Shown: positions 11,501 to 19,511 of the stretch, piece after piece | How the letters are laid out: each line of letters starts with the position of its first letter | Position numbering within the stretch: the first letter of the stretch is position 1 | Source: Leishmania infantum JPCM5 | Lineage: Eukaryota > Euglenozoa > Kinetoplastea > Trypanosomatida > Trypanosomatidae | Reading direction: 5' to 3' | Length of the DNA stretch: 64,000 bases | NCBI RefSeq assembly: GCF_000002875.2 | Contig: NC_009419.2 | Location: 1,894,651-1,958,650 of the forward strand | Notes under the pieces: generated by a model | What the model was told of the DNA's origin: nothing | Seen by the model: the letters and a program-made list of their open reading frames with translations, nothing else | Databases searched by the model: none | Program-made: the position numbers and the translations under genes

Positions 11501-11580
11501 CATCGCGCGTGTGCAGGTTCTTCGGTACTGCAGAGGGGTGCCAGTACGGAGACAAGTGCCACTACATGCACAGCAAGTAA
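8512..11580 (+). CDS. CCCH zinc-finger protein with low-complexity tracts
   Basis: The protein has 1,022 residues. One CCCH finger lies at the extreme C-terminus: C1001, C1010, C1016 and H1020 (C-x8-C-x5-C-x3-H), after an Arg/Gly-rich stretch. CCCH proteins typically bind AU-rich or stem-loop mRNA and are major post-transcriptional regulators in trypanosomatids. Residues about 60-175 form a non-repetitive, probably helical domain, and about 750-815 a second short helical domain. Between them lie His runs (six near 425, eight near 595, another near 685), Gln/His, Ala and Ser/Pro/Thr tracts, typical of RNA-granule proteins. The start follows a stop-rich leader and is the first ATG of the frame. 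Which numbered ZC3H protein this is I cannot say. RNA binding through the finger is inferred from the family. Confidence 0.9.
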   Translation: MSGLDSHGKAMGEAQSDRQMSSSSLTAASRATPNPAAADGGAAAHAGGSPVDNEMDEHVPPVIAHVRKNFGVLAPTIEPFIYRSGCLNKSVVDVYNNLSRNYIAIVDAALKQVGFEEFTMQMQIMLTQILSEEFGEDTEYLVNTILTYTGADSLFVSLLSKSMLDQVITYAQSIMSGNMYGMSYNMQSGGGGGGRGSEGVGNSYYRGAQQHHGYRGAGENGSSRDLRGSSVAASPPHQDGAAPQKPYRSSGLPPHSSDPGRERSSDDLRATSDVISQREESRDWGGGASVPPRGATATGGIHVDSSVGPRGGAAPMSGMGAGAASRTEVSVSRATSETTSGAGVVPRHTHHHFSSSTAAAAPAAKPSSMERGGMSGAPQHNLLPPRASPASSQPRVSTPGAPSVSQATTTSPMPTMGRGGPGIPMHHHHHHLGIGAMATNSAAASDWAASNSVSGSTPNINAAGQRTLTPPTPQSASMQQHQHQHMQQQSQQQLPQPQQPTRTMNIPAPLSVQRRTEKNAAAAAAAAAPAAAPANGSAPANSSGLSSSSAAVEGGAAPRNMSAPLGGSANVPAPRGAQSLPHHQHHMPVSHHHHHHHHFVASPPAVTAAVQPPSATHSPPASEERVATIPAESTGTPAPETNLPANQASASTPAPARSPPATSVSTTSAPPPALRGLGRIPLHHHHHHMHLMMNKVDAASAPQRQPQPIPATLQLQPQPHLPQPQQRVATAIDVHDQQQQERTNAANGRWPNQKEELRGMLLTARVSESAVTYLLTDVNIEELRGLKYVDFEKKLRGGIPLMLDRQRIRQVLSSSAAVQSQSSDNDDSATSSNRKTATSGVGAEEEEAGGSGLPRRPPAISTGVQSPVTSHQSSPISKAGVQVPQPRTKMQQQQQQQTQQSINGGSAVASPADASFSSPEKESDKREGGTKTGSPTTASGAPTSPVPASTPAPSPNSSYSPSTRNEDPEDSREEEQRRGSGRRGGKRGGLGRGGFSSSRVCRFFGTAEGCQYGDKCHYMHSK

Positions 11581-13021
11581 GCTGCTATAGCGGCGAGGGT
11601 AGATGATGGAGCGCTAAGTGTTTCCAGTGACTCTCAGGCGGGCGTAGAGAGTTGCGCCCTCGTTTATTGAATCCCAATGCTTGTCCCTGTGCTTCTTCTA
11701 CCTCATGCGGCTGGCGGGAACCCTGCACGGCGCTCCGGCCCAACCTCCTTCGTTTCTTCTCTTGCGCACCATAACACACTGCTAAGCGCCGCGGAGTGGC
11801 CGCTCGTGTGGTGATGCTCGTCTTACGGATAGTCGGGCTTGGCAGGCCTGCTTGAGTATCGGTGAACTTCCTTTCGCCTTGACCTCTTGCCTTTCTCGCT
11901 GCGCCAGCCGCGTTTTGGTTGCTATCTTCCCGTTGCGCTGCGAGGGTGTGCGGTGCGTGCGGCACATGCGTCCCTTTCCGCCGCTCACCACCACTAACAC
12001 CACCACCACCCCATCTCTTGCCGTGTGGCAGTGTCGTCCGTTTCGCTGCTTGTGCTTGCCGTTGTTGTGTGCTGTTCGGTCCTCTATCCCAGCACCCGCC
12101 TTTTCCTTTCGATTTTTTTTTTCATTTGCCCTTCGCCTTTTCCCTTTGTTTCCCGTCTGTTCTTTCTGTACATTTTCCTTGTACGCTCCTCTGTCTTCGC
12201 GTTGTGTTGTTCTTTTTTTTTTACGTTGTTGGGCGCAGGCAGGTGTATCGGCGCGCATGTGTGGCCGTGCCTACCTGCGTGCGTGTGTACGTACGTGCGT
12301 GTGTATGTGCCTCCCTCTCTGTGCGCTGGATTGTGGGCTCTTTACAAACGACATATGTTTTATCTCATTGTTTCCCGGTTGTTCTCCTGTGTTTGTGTGC
12401 GTAGGGGCGTTCTCCCTCTGCCTTGTCGCCTTTTTGAAACTGCTGAGAAAACATATAGCGAAAGAAACGGCCACATGAACAACAAAAAAGACAATGAATC
12501 TTTCTTTCCGATTCGTCTGCGCATCGGCTAGCAAGAGCATCTCGCGCCCCCTCTCCCCTTCTCACCCCTACCTCTCCCTTACGGCCTGCCCCCTTCCCCA
12601 CTTAGTCTCCTTCGGTTCACAGCAGCACAGGAAACAGCAAGCACAGGCTAAATCGAAAAAGTGAGGGCGTGAAGAGGGGCGCAAGCGTCTTCGTCTCTCC
12701 TTCATTCAATACAGGATTGGGCGATGTGAGCCGCTGTCCGCAGGTACGTCTGCACATCTGTTTTTTTTTCGCGTGTGTTTTTTCATCTGTGGTTGTTGTC
12801 TGTGTTGCTCTCCTCTTTTTTTTGCTGTTCTTTTTCGTCCTACGTTTATGTTGTGTGTGCGTGTGAGCGCGTGCTTTCTCGAGTTTATCTCCTCTTTTTT
12901 TTGCTGTGTGCTCTCTATGTTAGGCCTTTTAGGCGGCACTCGGGCATACACACATACAGATAACATCGCCGCCGTCACCACGACATACATTCACACACAT
13001 ACACATATTTCATATACACAA

Positions 13022-13042
13022 ACACACACACACACACACACA
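13022..13042. repeat. (CA)n microsatellite
   Basis: About ten perfect CA units inside a wider CA-rich stretch (12.99-13.05 kb). Confidence 0.9.
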
Positions 13043-13227
13043 TGCACACACGTACTTGCTATCTCTATCTCTCTGGATACACGCACAGCGATGCAGTGCT
13101 CTGCGTCGCATCTTCGTGCACATGTGCACAAATTCCCACACATGCAATCAAGCTCGCTTATTGATCTATTTTTTTTTTCGTTTGACTTTTGCCTGCCCTT
13201 CACCACGTACGCGCGGCAAATCTGCCT

Positions 13228-13239
13228 GGGGGGGGGGGG
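13228..13239. repeat. Homopolymer of 12 G
   Basis: A single run of twelve G in non-coding DNA. Its length may be unreliable in the assembly. Confidence 0.9.
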
Positions 13240-14633
13240 CGAAAAAATGACGAAGATAACAGCAAGAGACTGACGCTACGGACTCTTCCGGCCCATTTCT
13301 TCACTGTTCCTCGCTCTCTCTGCTTCTGTAAATGCCGACTTTGGGGCAAGGACGCGTTGGAGGCGGAGGGAGGAGCTTCTCATCTGCGTCCGCGCCTCCA
13401 CACAGCAGTATGCATTTTCATTCGTTGAAACGCTCTTGTTGGGGGATCGCTGCGCACACGAGGGGCGAGAGGAAGACGGGGAGGGAGGTGAGACGCATCC
13501 GCACCTCCTCACCTCTCCCTTCCACCGCTGCCCCCATCATCACCGGCTTGTCTGTGGTTGCATTGCATTTTTGGTTTCCGGGATGCTCATCGACGTCAGT
13601 TTCTTCCCTGCGGCTGCTTCCTCCTCAAGATTTGGATCTCCCTGTCCATGGAGAGCCCCTTCTGACTCGCCGCTGTTTCGTGGGGCTGCTCTCGTGCTCC
13701 TGCTTCTGACTATCTCGCAATGCCCGACGCAGAAGGTGAGGGCATCCGAGGAGCTTTCTTACCCATTGCGCCCACGCGCTGCCAAGCGCACCACAACGGA
13801 CGTCCATTTGAGGAGAGCAGATATGCGGAGGACTGCAGAAAGCGTGGAGACGTCGACTGGGCTGTCGAACTCTCTTCCGGAGGTCTCCTCGCACCACCTA
13901 CAAGCTTCGTGATCTCAAGTCGGCCTTCTCTTGCGGCGCGATGGCAGCAAGGGGTGCATCGGAGCCAGAACACGGCGATGTGGTGTGTTTTGCTCGGCTT
14001 CTGCCGACGTACTGGTTCATCTTCCGATGTGCGCACAAGCGCGGTTTCCTTCGTATGCGTGTGGAGTGTGTCTGTGGCGCGGCGTTCGCAGGTTGCCTGA
14101 ACACTCGTGGACACAGACTCAAGGATTTTCCGCATTCGCATCCTGGATGTTTGGCACGCGAGTGGAAAGCTCTCCCGTTGCCCCGCCCGCCCCCGACGCC
14201 ACTCCTGTACAGGCCTGTGCATCTTCTTGTCACCCTTGTTTTCTCATTGCAATTTCCAAGCGTAAAGGTGTCCACGTGTGTGCATGTGGATGTGCATGAG
14301 TGTGTGTGTAAGTGCGTATGTGTACGTGTACGTGTGTGCGGGTGTATTTTTTTTTTCGTTTCTTCTTGTCTTTCGTGTTTTCCCCTCGATTCTTGTCTTG
14401 TTGCGTTTTGCCTCTCTAACTTGCGTTTTCCAAACGAACAAGCCAACAAAGCCCCTCCTCCTCCTCCAAATAAAAAGAATAAAGGGATACACATAAAGCC
14501 TCCCTCCCCACCCCCACCCCTCAAGCACCACCTTTAGCACCAATGCATCGTCGCCTTTACTGAAGAGGCCCTTGGCAAGATACCTAAAAATTCATCAGAA
14601 GGAAAACAAGAAGCGAATCAAAGAAAACGCGTG

Positions 14634-14652
14634 ACACACACACACACACACA
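14634..14652. repeat. (AC)n microsatellite
   Basis: About nine AC units in the leader of the PEX13-like gene. Confidence 0.9.
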
Positions 14653-15260
14653 AATCGAAGGGGGTGCAGACACTCGAATCAAACTGGTGACAGAGCTGTT
14701 TGGCCGTTCCTGTGCGCTTGGGCAATGCACTTGGTGTTTTACTGAAGAGCGCTGCACGCAGCCTTTTTTTTTTGCACTTCGCTCTGCCCCGCGCCTCCTC
14801 CCTCTCTTTCGGCTCGTTACATCCTCTTCCGTCGTGCTCTACGTCTTGAGTGGTGTGGCGTCCGAGAGCCGAAAGGGGGTGAGCTAGCATTGCGTTTCAG
14901 TTTTCCAATGGCATCTACGCTTGCCGCTAATCTCAGCAGTGCCTATGTGGCTGAGAACGACACTGCTACACTACCCTCTTTGCTGCATGGTATCTCAGCC
15001 GGGTCTCTATCCTCGTTCCCTCTTCTGGCCTTTTTCTTTTGCCTCGCCATGTGGGGGTGGCGACGCATCTTCTACGGCGCCGTCACACCCGCCCATTTGC
15101 ACGCTGTCTCTCCTTCAACTTCCTTTTTTTTGGTGTGGGTGTAGGAGGAGCAGAACTTCCCACCTGCAGCAAAACAGAAAACTCAGAAGCGCATCCAAGC
15201 CACAAAAAAAGCGCGCGCCGCTTGCAAGCGGCTTCTCCATCGAAACGTTTTCATCTGATT

Positions 15261-15284
15261 TCCATCTTTTTTTTTTATTGTTAG
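15261..15284 (+). promoter_or_regulatory. Putative spliced-leader acceptor
   Basis: An almost pure T tract is followed by TTAG, with AG at 15283-15284, 23 bases before the ATG at 15307. It fixes the start of the PEX13-like gene well. Confidence 0.7.
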
Positions 15285-15306
15285 GTGGCCACACACCAAA
15301 ATCGAC

Positions 15307-16230
15307 ATGAGCTCGCTGCCTACCGCTGCTGCTGCAACTGCCACCGGCTCCAGCAGTCCCCCTGGATCACCCAGCCGCCCTACGGCACCCGGCTCGCCGA
15401 CCAATTGTTCCCTCCTTACCCCCTCAGCGGTGCTGTCACCAAGCGCTTCAGCGCCTCTTTCATCGCAGACAGGCGCTCTTACCGTCGGTGCGACTTCAGG
15501 TACTGCCCAGCTCACTGAGGGTTCTCGAAAGCCCCTCTCAACCGACTCGACGGCGAACAGCGGCGCCATCGGCGCAGCCACGACGACGTCGTCGTATACG
15601 AACGCGCTCAGCAACGGCATGGGCACCGGATATGGGATGGGTAGTGGGTACGGTATGGGCATGGACCCATACGGTATGGGGGGTATGTACGGCGGTTACG
15701 GTGGCTTCGGCATGGGTGGCATGTACGGGGGCCTTGGAATGATGGGCATGTACGGCATGGGCATGACCCCCGAGGCGCAGCGTGCACAGATGATGATGTT
15801 CATGACGAGCCGCATTATGGAGCTGTGGGGTATGTTTTCGCAAGTCATGCAGATGACACTCGGCAGCGCCGTTCATTTTTTTGGCGAGTATGTCGGCATC
15901 AATCAGCGCATGGGGCAGCTGGAGGAGGAGAACCTGAATCATGAGGAGCGCTACATGAGCCGCAAGTACGAGCTGCGCAAGGCCCTCTCCAATATTCCGC
16001 GTGAGCAGCGGTATGTGCCGAAGCGATCACGGGTCCGCAAGCCGAAGCAGCCCTCCTTTCTCCGCAGCTTCATCCTTCGCCTGCTTCGCCACGTGGCCCT
16101 CTTCGCACTCGCCTACCTCCTTTCGAAGCGGATCGCGTCCTGGGCAATGGCCCGCTCCGGTAGGAAACTTTTGGAAACGTCTACGTCCGAGGCACTGGTC
16201 TCTGCCGACGCCTCCAATACGCGCTTTTGA
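15307..16230 (+). CDS. PEX13.2: PEX13.2-like glycosomal peroxin (no SH3 domain)
   Basis: The protein has 307 residues. PEX13 is part of the docking complex of the peroxisome/glycosome membrane that receives cargo-loaded PEX5. Residues 1-100 are Ser/Thr/Pro/Ala-rich. Residues about 108-154 are repeats of Tyr-Gly-Met-Gly type, the YG-rich region typical of PEX13. Residues 160-200 form a Met/Phe-rich membrane-like helix, 200-225 a charged helix, and about 253-280 a basic-flanked hydrophobic segment. There is no SH3 domain, and the C-terminus (NTRF) is not a PTS1. Trypanosomes are known to carry a second, SH3-less PEX13 (PEX13.2), and this protein matches that description. The assignment rests on architecture; a profile search would settle it. 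An uncharacterised YG-rich membrane protein is the alternative. Confidence 0.7.
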   Translation: MSSLPTAAAATATGSSSPPGSPSRPTAPGSPTNCSLLTPSAVLSPSASAPLSSQTGALTVGATSGTAQLTEGSRKPLSTDSTANSGAIGAATTTSSYTNALSNGMGTGYGMGSGYGMGMDPYGMGGMYGGYGGFGMGGMYGGLGMMGMYGMGMTPEAQRAQMMMFMTSRIMELWGMFSQVMQMTLGSAVHFFGEYVGINQRMGQLEEENLNHEERYMSRKYELRKALSNIPREQRYVPKRSRVRKPKQPSFLRSFILRLLRHVALFALAYLLSKRIASWAMARSGRKLLETSTSEALVSADASNTRF

Positions 16231-16672
16231 CAAGCACCTGCGGCACACATCCGTCGATGGACAGGAGGAGCATGGGAGCTGATGACCGGTGTTTCTCCGC
16301 TGCAGAGGAGTGGCCCCAACAGCTTTATCACAAGGGCCTTGCTCTTTTTCTTTTGCAGGCTTGCTTTTTTTTTGCACTTGCGCACCTCCTCTCTCTTTCG
16401 TCACTCCGCTCTCCCCGGTTCTCTCCGCCTCTCGGTGGACCGTCGCAGCGCAAAGAATGGAGGTGGGCTAGATCCGTAGCGCTGGCATCGGCGTGCGCGG
16501 CGCTGGCGGTGACACACAGTTTTGCTTGTTCTTTGCCATCTGTACATGCTGGGTCATTGCCGCCCCCTTCTGCATTTTTAATCTCTCTGTTCTTTCACTG
16601 CTGTGTGTGCAGTCCTCTCCGAAGGCTGGGCTGCTGAACGCACCAGGCGGCAACTGTATTAAGACGCGTGGA

Positions 16673-16676
<4 letters not shown>

Positions 16677-16705
<29 letters not shown>
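16677..16705. repeat. (AC)n microsatellite
   Basis: About fourteen AC units, one of the longest dinucleotide tracts in the window. Confidence 0.92.
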
Positions 16706-16709
<4 letters not shown>

Positions 16710-17046
16710 CCAAACGGATAGGAGGGCGTCTTGACTGCTGGCGGCACAGCGAGCAGCGGCTCTCCGAAAGATAGGGCGCTGCGGCGTGGGTGCGTGACCG
16801 CAGCGGTGAAATCGACAACCCCGCGCTCCCCCTCCCCCACCTCCCACTCGAGAAGGTTTAGGGCGAAATGGATCGCAGGCTTCTCCACGTGTCGCGCGTG
16901 TATGTGTGTGTGGGGGACTTCACTGACGCCTTCGCTCACTGCCGTCCCCGTCACTCCCCAATGGATCTTGTGTGCGCAGTGTCCCCCGGACTGGGGTATA
17001 GGAGACCGGCCATTGACAGCGATGGAAGGCGAGCTTGCATTCCCAA

Positions 17047-17114
17047 CTTTTCTTTCACCTTTCCCCTTCTCCCGCGATTTGTACGTGATGCATGTGTGCC
17101 TCACGGTGGGCGAG
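17047..17114 (+). promoter_or_regulatory. Putative spliced-leader acceptor
   Basis: A pyrimidine tract at 17047-17073 is followed by the first AG at 17113-17114. That would give a 5' UTR of about 143 bases for the gene starting at 17258. Confidence 0.45.
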
Positions 17115-17257
17115 TGAAGCGGTCACATAAATCCTGACTGCTGTGACTACGTCACCTAAACGAACGCCTCTCGCCATTGTCTTGTGAACACCTCGCCCGA
17201 CTTTAGCGACTCTACGCAGGTGCAGCACCGCCTTCACGGTGGAGTTTGTGTTGAGAA

Positions 17258-18286
17258 ATGAGCGCGGGCGCGAAGGCGTTCTTCAAAAAGGTGGGCTTGC
17301 CGGCCATCGGCTTCGGCATCGGCTGGGCGGGCTTCACGGTTGTCGAGCAGAACGGCTTGCTGAGCGAGCCGATGCAGCGCTGGCTCAATGTGCACAATCT
17401 CAAACTGCAGCTCTACACCCAGTGTCTGCTGCCGACCTCTGTGGTGGAAAAGTACGGCTACCCAGAGGACAGGCTGCGATCCATAATTGAACTCCTGGAA
17501 AAGGGTCACAACGAGTCCGAGGTGGCAGAACGCATGACCTTCGATGAGGTCTTGAGGCAGTGCGCCGTGCCGGAGCAGGTGGCGTACCTGGAGGAGCACG
17601 CGTCGGAGGAGATTCCGTACTTTTACATTGCAGACATCTTTCATTCGTGGGCGAACCTTAACGTCGACAGCTTCGTCCGTCAGCAGCCGCAGTCGCCCGC
17701 GGAAACGGCGACGGACGCTGCGACCTCCACGTCGACGGCCGCGAGTGCTGCGTTTTCTCCTCCACTTGTCCTCCGCAACGATGATGCGTTTGACTCAGAG
17801 GTGCTGTGTAGCTCACTGTGGGAGAAGATGATTCACAATGTCATCCCATTCGACGTGAGTATTCGTGCCCTGTGCGTCTTGGCTGTGAACAACCGCGCCA
17901 ATGCGCGGCGCCTGGCGCGGATGTCGTCGCCGGAGCGCGTGATCGAGCTGTACAGTGATTACACGGACAAGATCCAGGCGAATCAACGGCAAGGCATTGG
18001 GCCCGATGTGGTGTCCCCTGAAGAGGTCACCGCCGCCACTCTTTTCTTTCTGCGCGCTGTCAACGACGCCTCGGTTCACAGGCGGTGGATTCCGCTGCTG
18101 GGGGTATTTAGGCCAGACCCGTATCCACTTGCACGGAAGGTGTCGCCCGAGTTGTGGTGCCGTGCCTTTGGCAACCTCACACCAGCAGTGACAGGCGCGA
18201 CGTCCGAAACGGCGGTGGTACTCGCAGACGTTATGAATGAGCGACTTCGGTGCGCCGAACTGCGTAAGGTCGAGACGGCGCCGTGA
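17258..18286 (+). CDS. Hypothetical protein with N-terminal membrane segment
   Basis: The protein has 342 residues and no family I recognise. Residues about 10-30 (VGLPAIGFGIGWAGFTVV) form a Gly-rich hydrophobic segment after a short basic start, so it may be anchored in a mitochondrial or other organellar membrane. Residues 35-150 look like a compact helical domain with many acidic residues (EKYGYPEDRL, EKGHNESEVAERM). An Ala/Thr/Ser-rich linker follows at about 145-170, then a second helical region at about 185-330. No enzymatic motif is visible. Start and codon use look authentic: ATG follows a stop-rich leader and third positions are GC-rich. It is probably a kinetoplastid-conserved gene of unknown role. 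Confidence 0.8.
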   Translation: MSAGAKAFFKKVGLPAIGFGIGWAGFTVVEQNGLLSEPMQRWLNVHNLKLQLYTQCLLPTSVVEKYGYPEDRLRSIIELLEKGHNESEVAERMTFDEVLRQCAVPEQVAYLEEHASEEIPYFYIADIFHSWANLNVDSFVRQQPQSPAETATDAATSTSTAASAAFSPPLVLRNDDAFDSEVLCSSLWEKMIHNVIPFDVSIRALCVLAVNNRANARRLARMSSPERVIELYSDYTDKIQANQRQGIGPDVVSPEEVTAATLFFLRAVNDASVHRRWIPLLGVFRPDPYPLARKVSPELWCRAFGNLTPAVTGATSETAVVLADVMNERLRCAELRKVETAP

Positions 18287-18686
18287 CAGTCGTTGGCTTC
18301 GTGACAATGATAACGCGCGGGAGTGCACCTGCTTGGTATGCGGGCGTGTGTGTGCGGCCGCCACTTTCATCGAGGGCGCGTTGTAGGGTTATTGTGTTCG
18401 TTGTTGAGCGCGTATTGTGCTGCGATTCTGGCATCCTCACACAGATCTGAAAGTAACTGGACCACCCGCAATATACAGGAGCTCAAGTAGGCGGAGGCTG
18501 CCCGTTTCTGCATGAGACTCCTTGGTACACGGTTGCCAGCGAGTTGCTTGCCGACCCCCGGTGTCAGCGCTGCCGCCTGCTCCCTCTGCATGATCGCACT
18601 CTCTTTCCGCGAACTCGACTGATCTGTGGCCCGTGCGCCTCACAACGCACTCTGACGTCTCTATGGCTTCTTTTAGTGCTCTCTTC

Positions 18687-18711
18687 CACACACACACACA
18701 CACACACACAC
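18687..18711. repeat. (CA)n microsatellite
   Basis: Twelve CA units in intergenic DNA. Confidence 0.9.
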
Positions 18712-19130
18712 GCCCTTCCGAACACGAGCTTATCGCCTCCTTGCCCTGTTCTTTCTCGAACGCCTTCTTCTTCGTCATCAGCTTCACGGCTCACTGCAAT
18801 TTACTACGGAGGTGTGTGCGTGTGCGCATTGGTGTTGTTTGCCTATGCGTAGATCACGGTCGCGCTACTCTCACTATCAGAGCCGCAGAATTACGCCTCT
18901 CCTCTTGAGTACCTCTGAACGCTTCGGCTTCTGCGGTTGCTTAAGCTTCCCCTATAAGGGCCACCACCTCTCCTCGCGAAAAGCAACAAAAACTAAAAGT
19001 ACCACCTCAGCACGCGCATACGTCCGCTATCTCCTCTGTCCCTCTCTCTCTCTTGGTTTCAGTTTTAGCTCGCCTTAATCACTGTGCTCGTGTTTGCGCC
19101 TGCCGTCGCCCACGTTGCGTCTCCTTCGCG

Positions 19131-19196
19131 CTCCTTCTTTTTTTTTTTCGTGCTCTCCTCTCATACACCAACGCGTTGCCCTGGCCCTTCAACGAG
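19131..19196 (+). promoter_or_regulatory. Putative spliced-leader acceptor with very short leader
   Basis: A T-rich tract (19133-19168) has no downstream AG until 19195-19196, only six bases before the ATG at 19203. If used, the 5' UTR besides the spliced leader is tiny. Confidence 0.5.
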
Positions 19197-19202
19197 TGAC
19201 CA

Positions 19203-19511
19203 ATGCTGCTAAATAACGAGCCGTCTCCGGCGGTTCACGTACAGCCTACGCTGGCGGCCGCCTATCAACGCACGCGCCTGAAGGCGAACGCGGTGCTTCT
19301 GCGCTACGGGCATATTATCCCTATTGTAGCGGTGGCTTTCTGCCTCATTCTCTCGACTTCGATCTCTATTCAGCGCGAGATAGCCTACAGTCGAGCCGCA
19401 GCGCAGACGACGACAACAACGACTACAACCACAACGACAACCGCGGCTCCGGCGGGACCCAACACAACGTCCACGATGGAGGCCAGCAGCACAGGTACAT
19501 CAGGGATGTAA
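19203..19511 (+). CDS. Small Thr-rich single-pass membrane protein
   Basis: The protein has 102 residues. Residues 36-55 (GHIIPIVAVAFCLILSTSIS) form a clear hydrophobic helix flanked by basic residues on the N side. After it comes a short charged segment and a run of twelve Thr (69-80), then an Ala/Thr/Ser/Gly tail with possible N-glycosylation at NTTS. Type II topology with a mucin-like exposed tail is plausible but only inferred. The strong polypyrimidine-AG signal just before the ATG argues that it is expressed. Its small size and simple tail mean it could still be a fortuitous frame. No family is recognised. Confidence 0.5.
   Translation: MLLNNEPSPAVHVQPTLAAAYQRTRLKANAVLLRYGHIIPIVAVAFCLILSTSISIQREIAYSRAAAQTTTTTTTTTTTTAAPAGPNTTSTMEASSTGTSGM

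Larger units (their letters stand above)
11581..15306. other. Long intergenic region, no firm gene
   Basis: This holds the CCCH 3' UTR and the leader of the PEX13-like gene. Most is T-rich with microsatellites. A GC-richer patch at about 13.43-14.23 kb contains overlapping open frames (13436-13912, 13720-14100, 13941-14537) without a recognisable product. They may be a decayed small gene or chance. Confidence 0.6.
16231..17257. other. Intergenic region with (AC)n tract
   Basis: No gene is seen. It contains a (CA)n microsatellite at 16677-16705 and a C/T-rich tract near 17050 that leads into the next gene. Confidence 0.75.
18287..19202. other. Intergenic region
   Basis: No gene is seen. It has a (CA)n tract at 18687-18711, and strong T/C runs from 19.03 kb mark the leader of the next small gene. 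Confidence 0.75.

Noticed and set aside
13000..13050. CA-rich blocks considered as a CRISPR-like or regulatory array
   Set aside because: Simple dinucleotide repeats without spacers, in a eukaryotic genome.
13436..14537. Overlapping plus-strand frames at 13436-13912, 13720-14100 and 13941-14537
   Set aside because: Three different frames of similar quality, no motif and no consistent codon bias. A decayed small gene is possible but not supportable.
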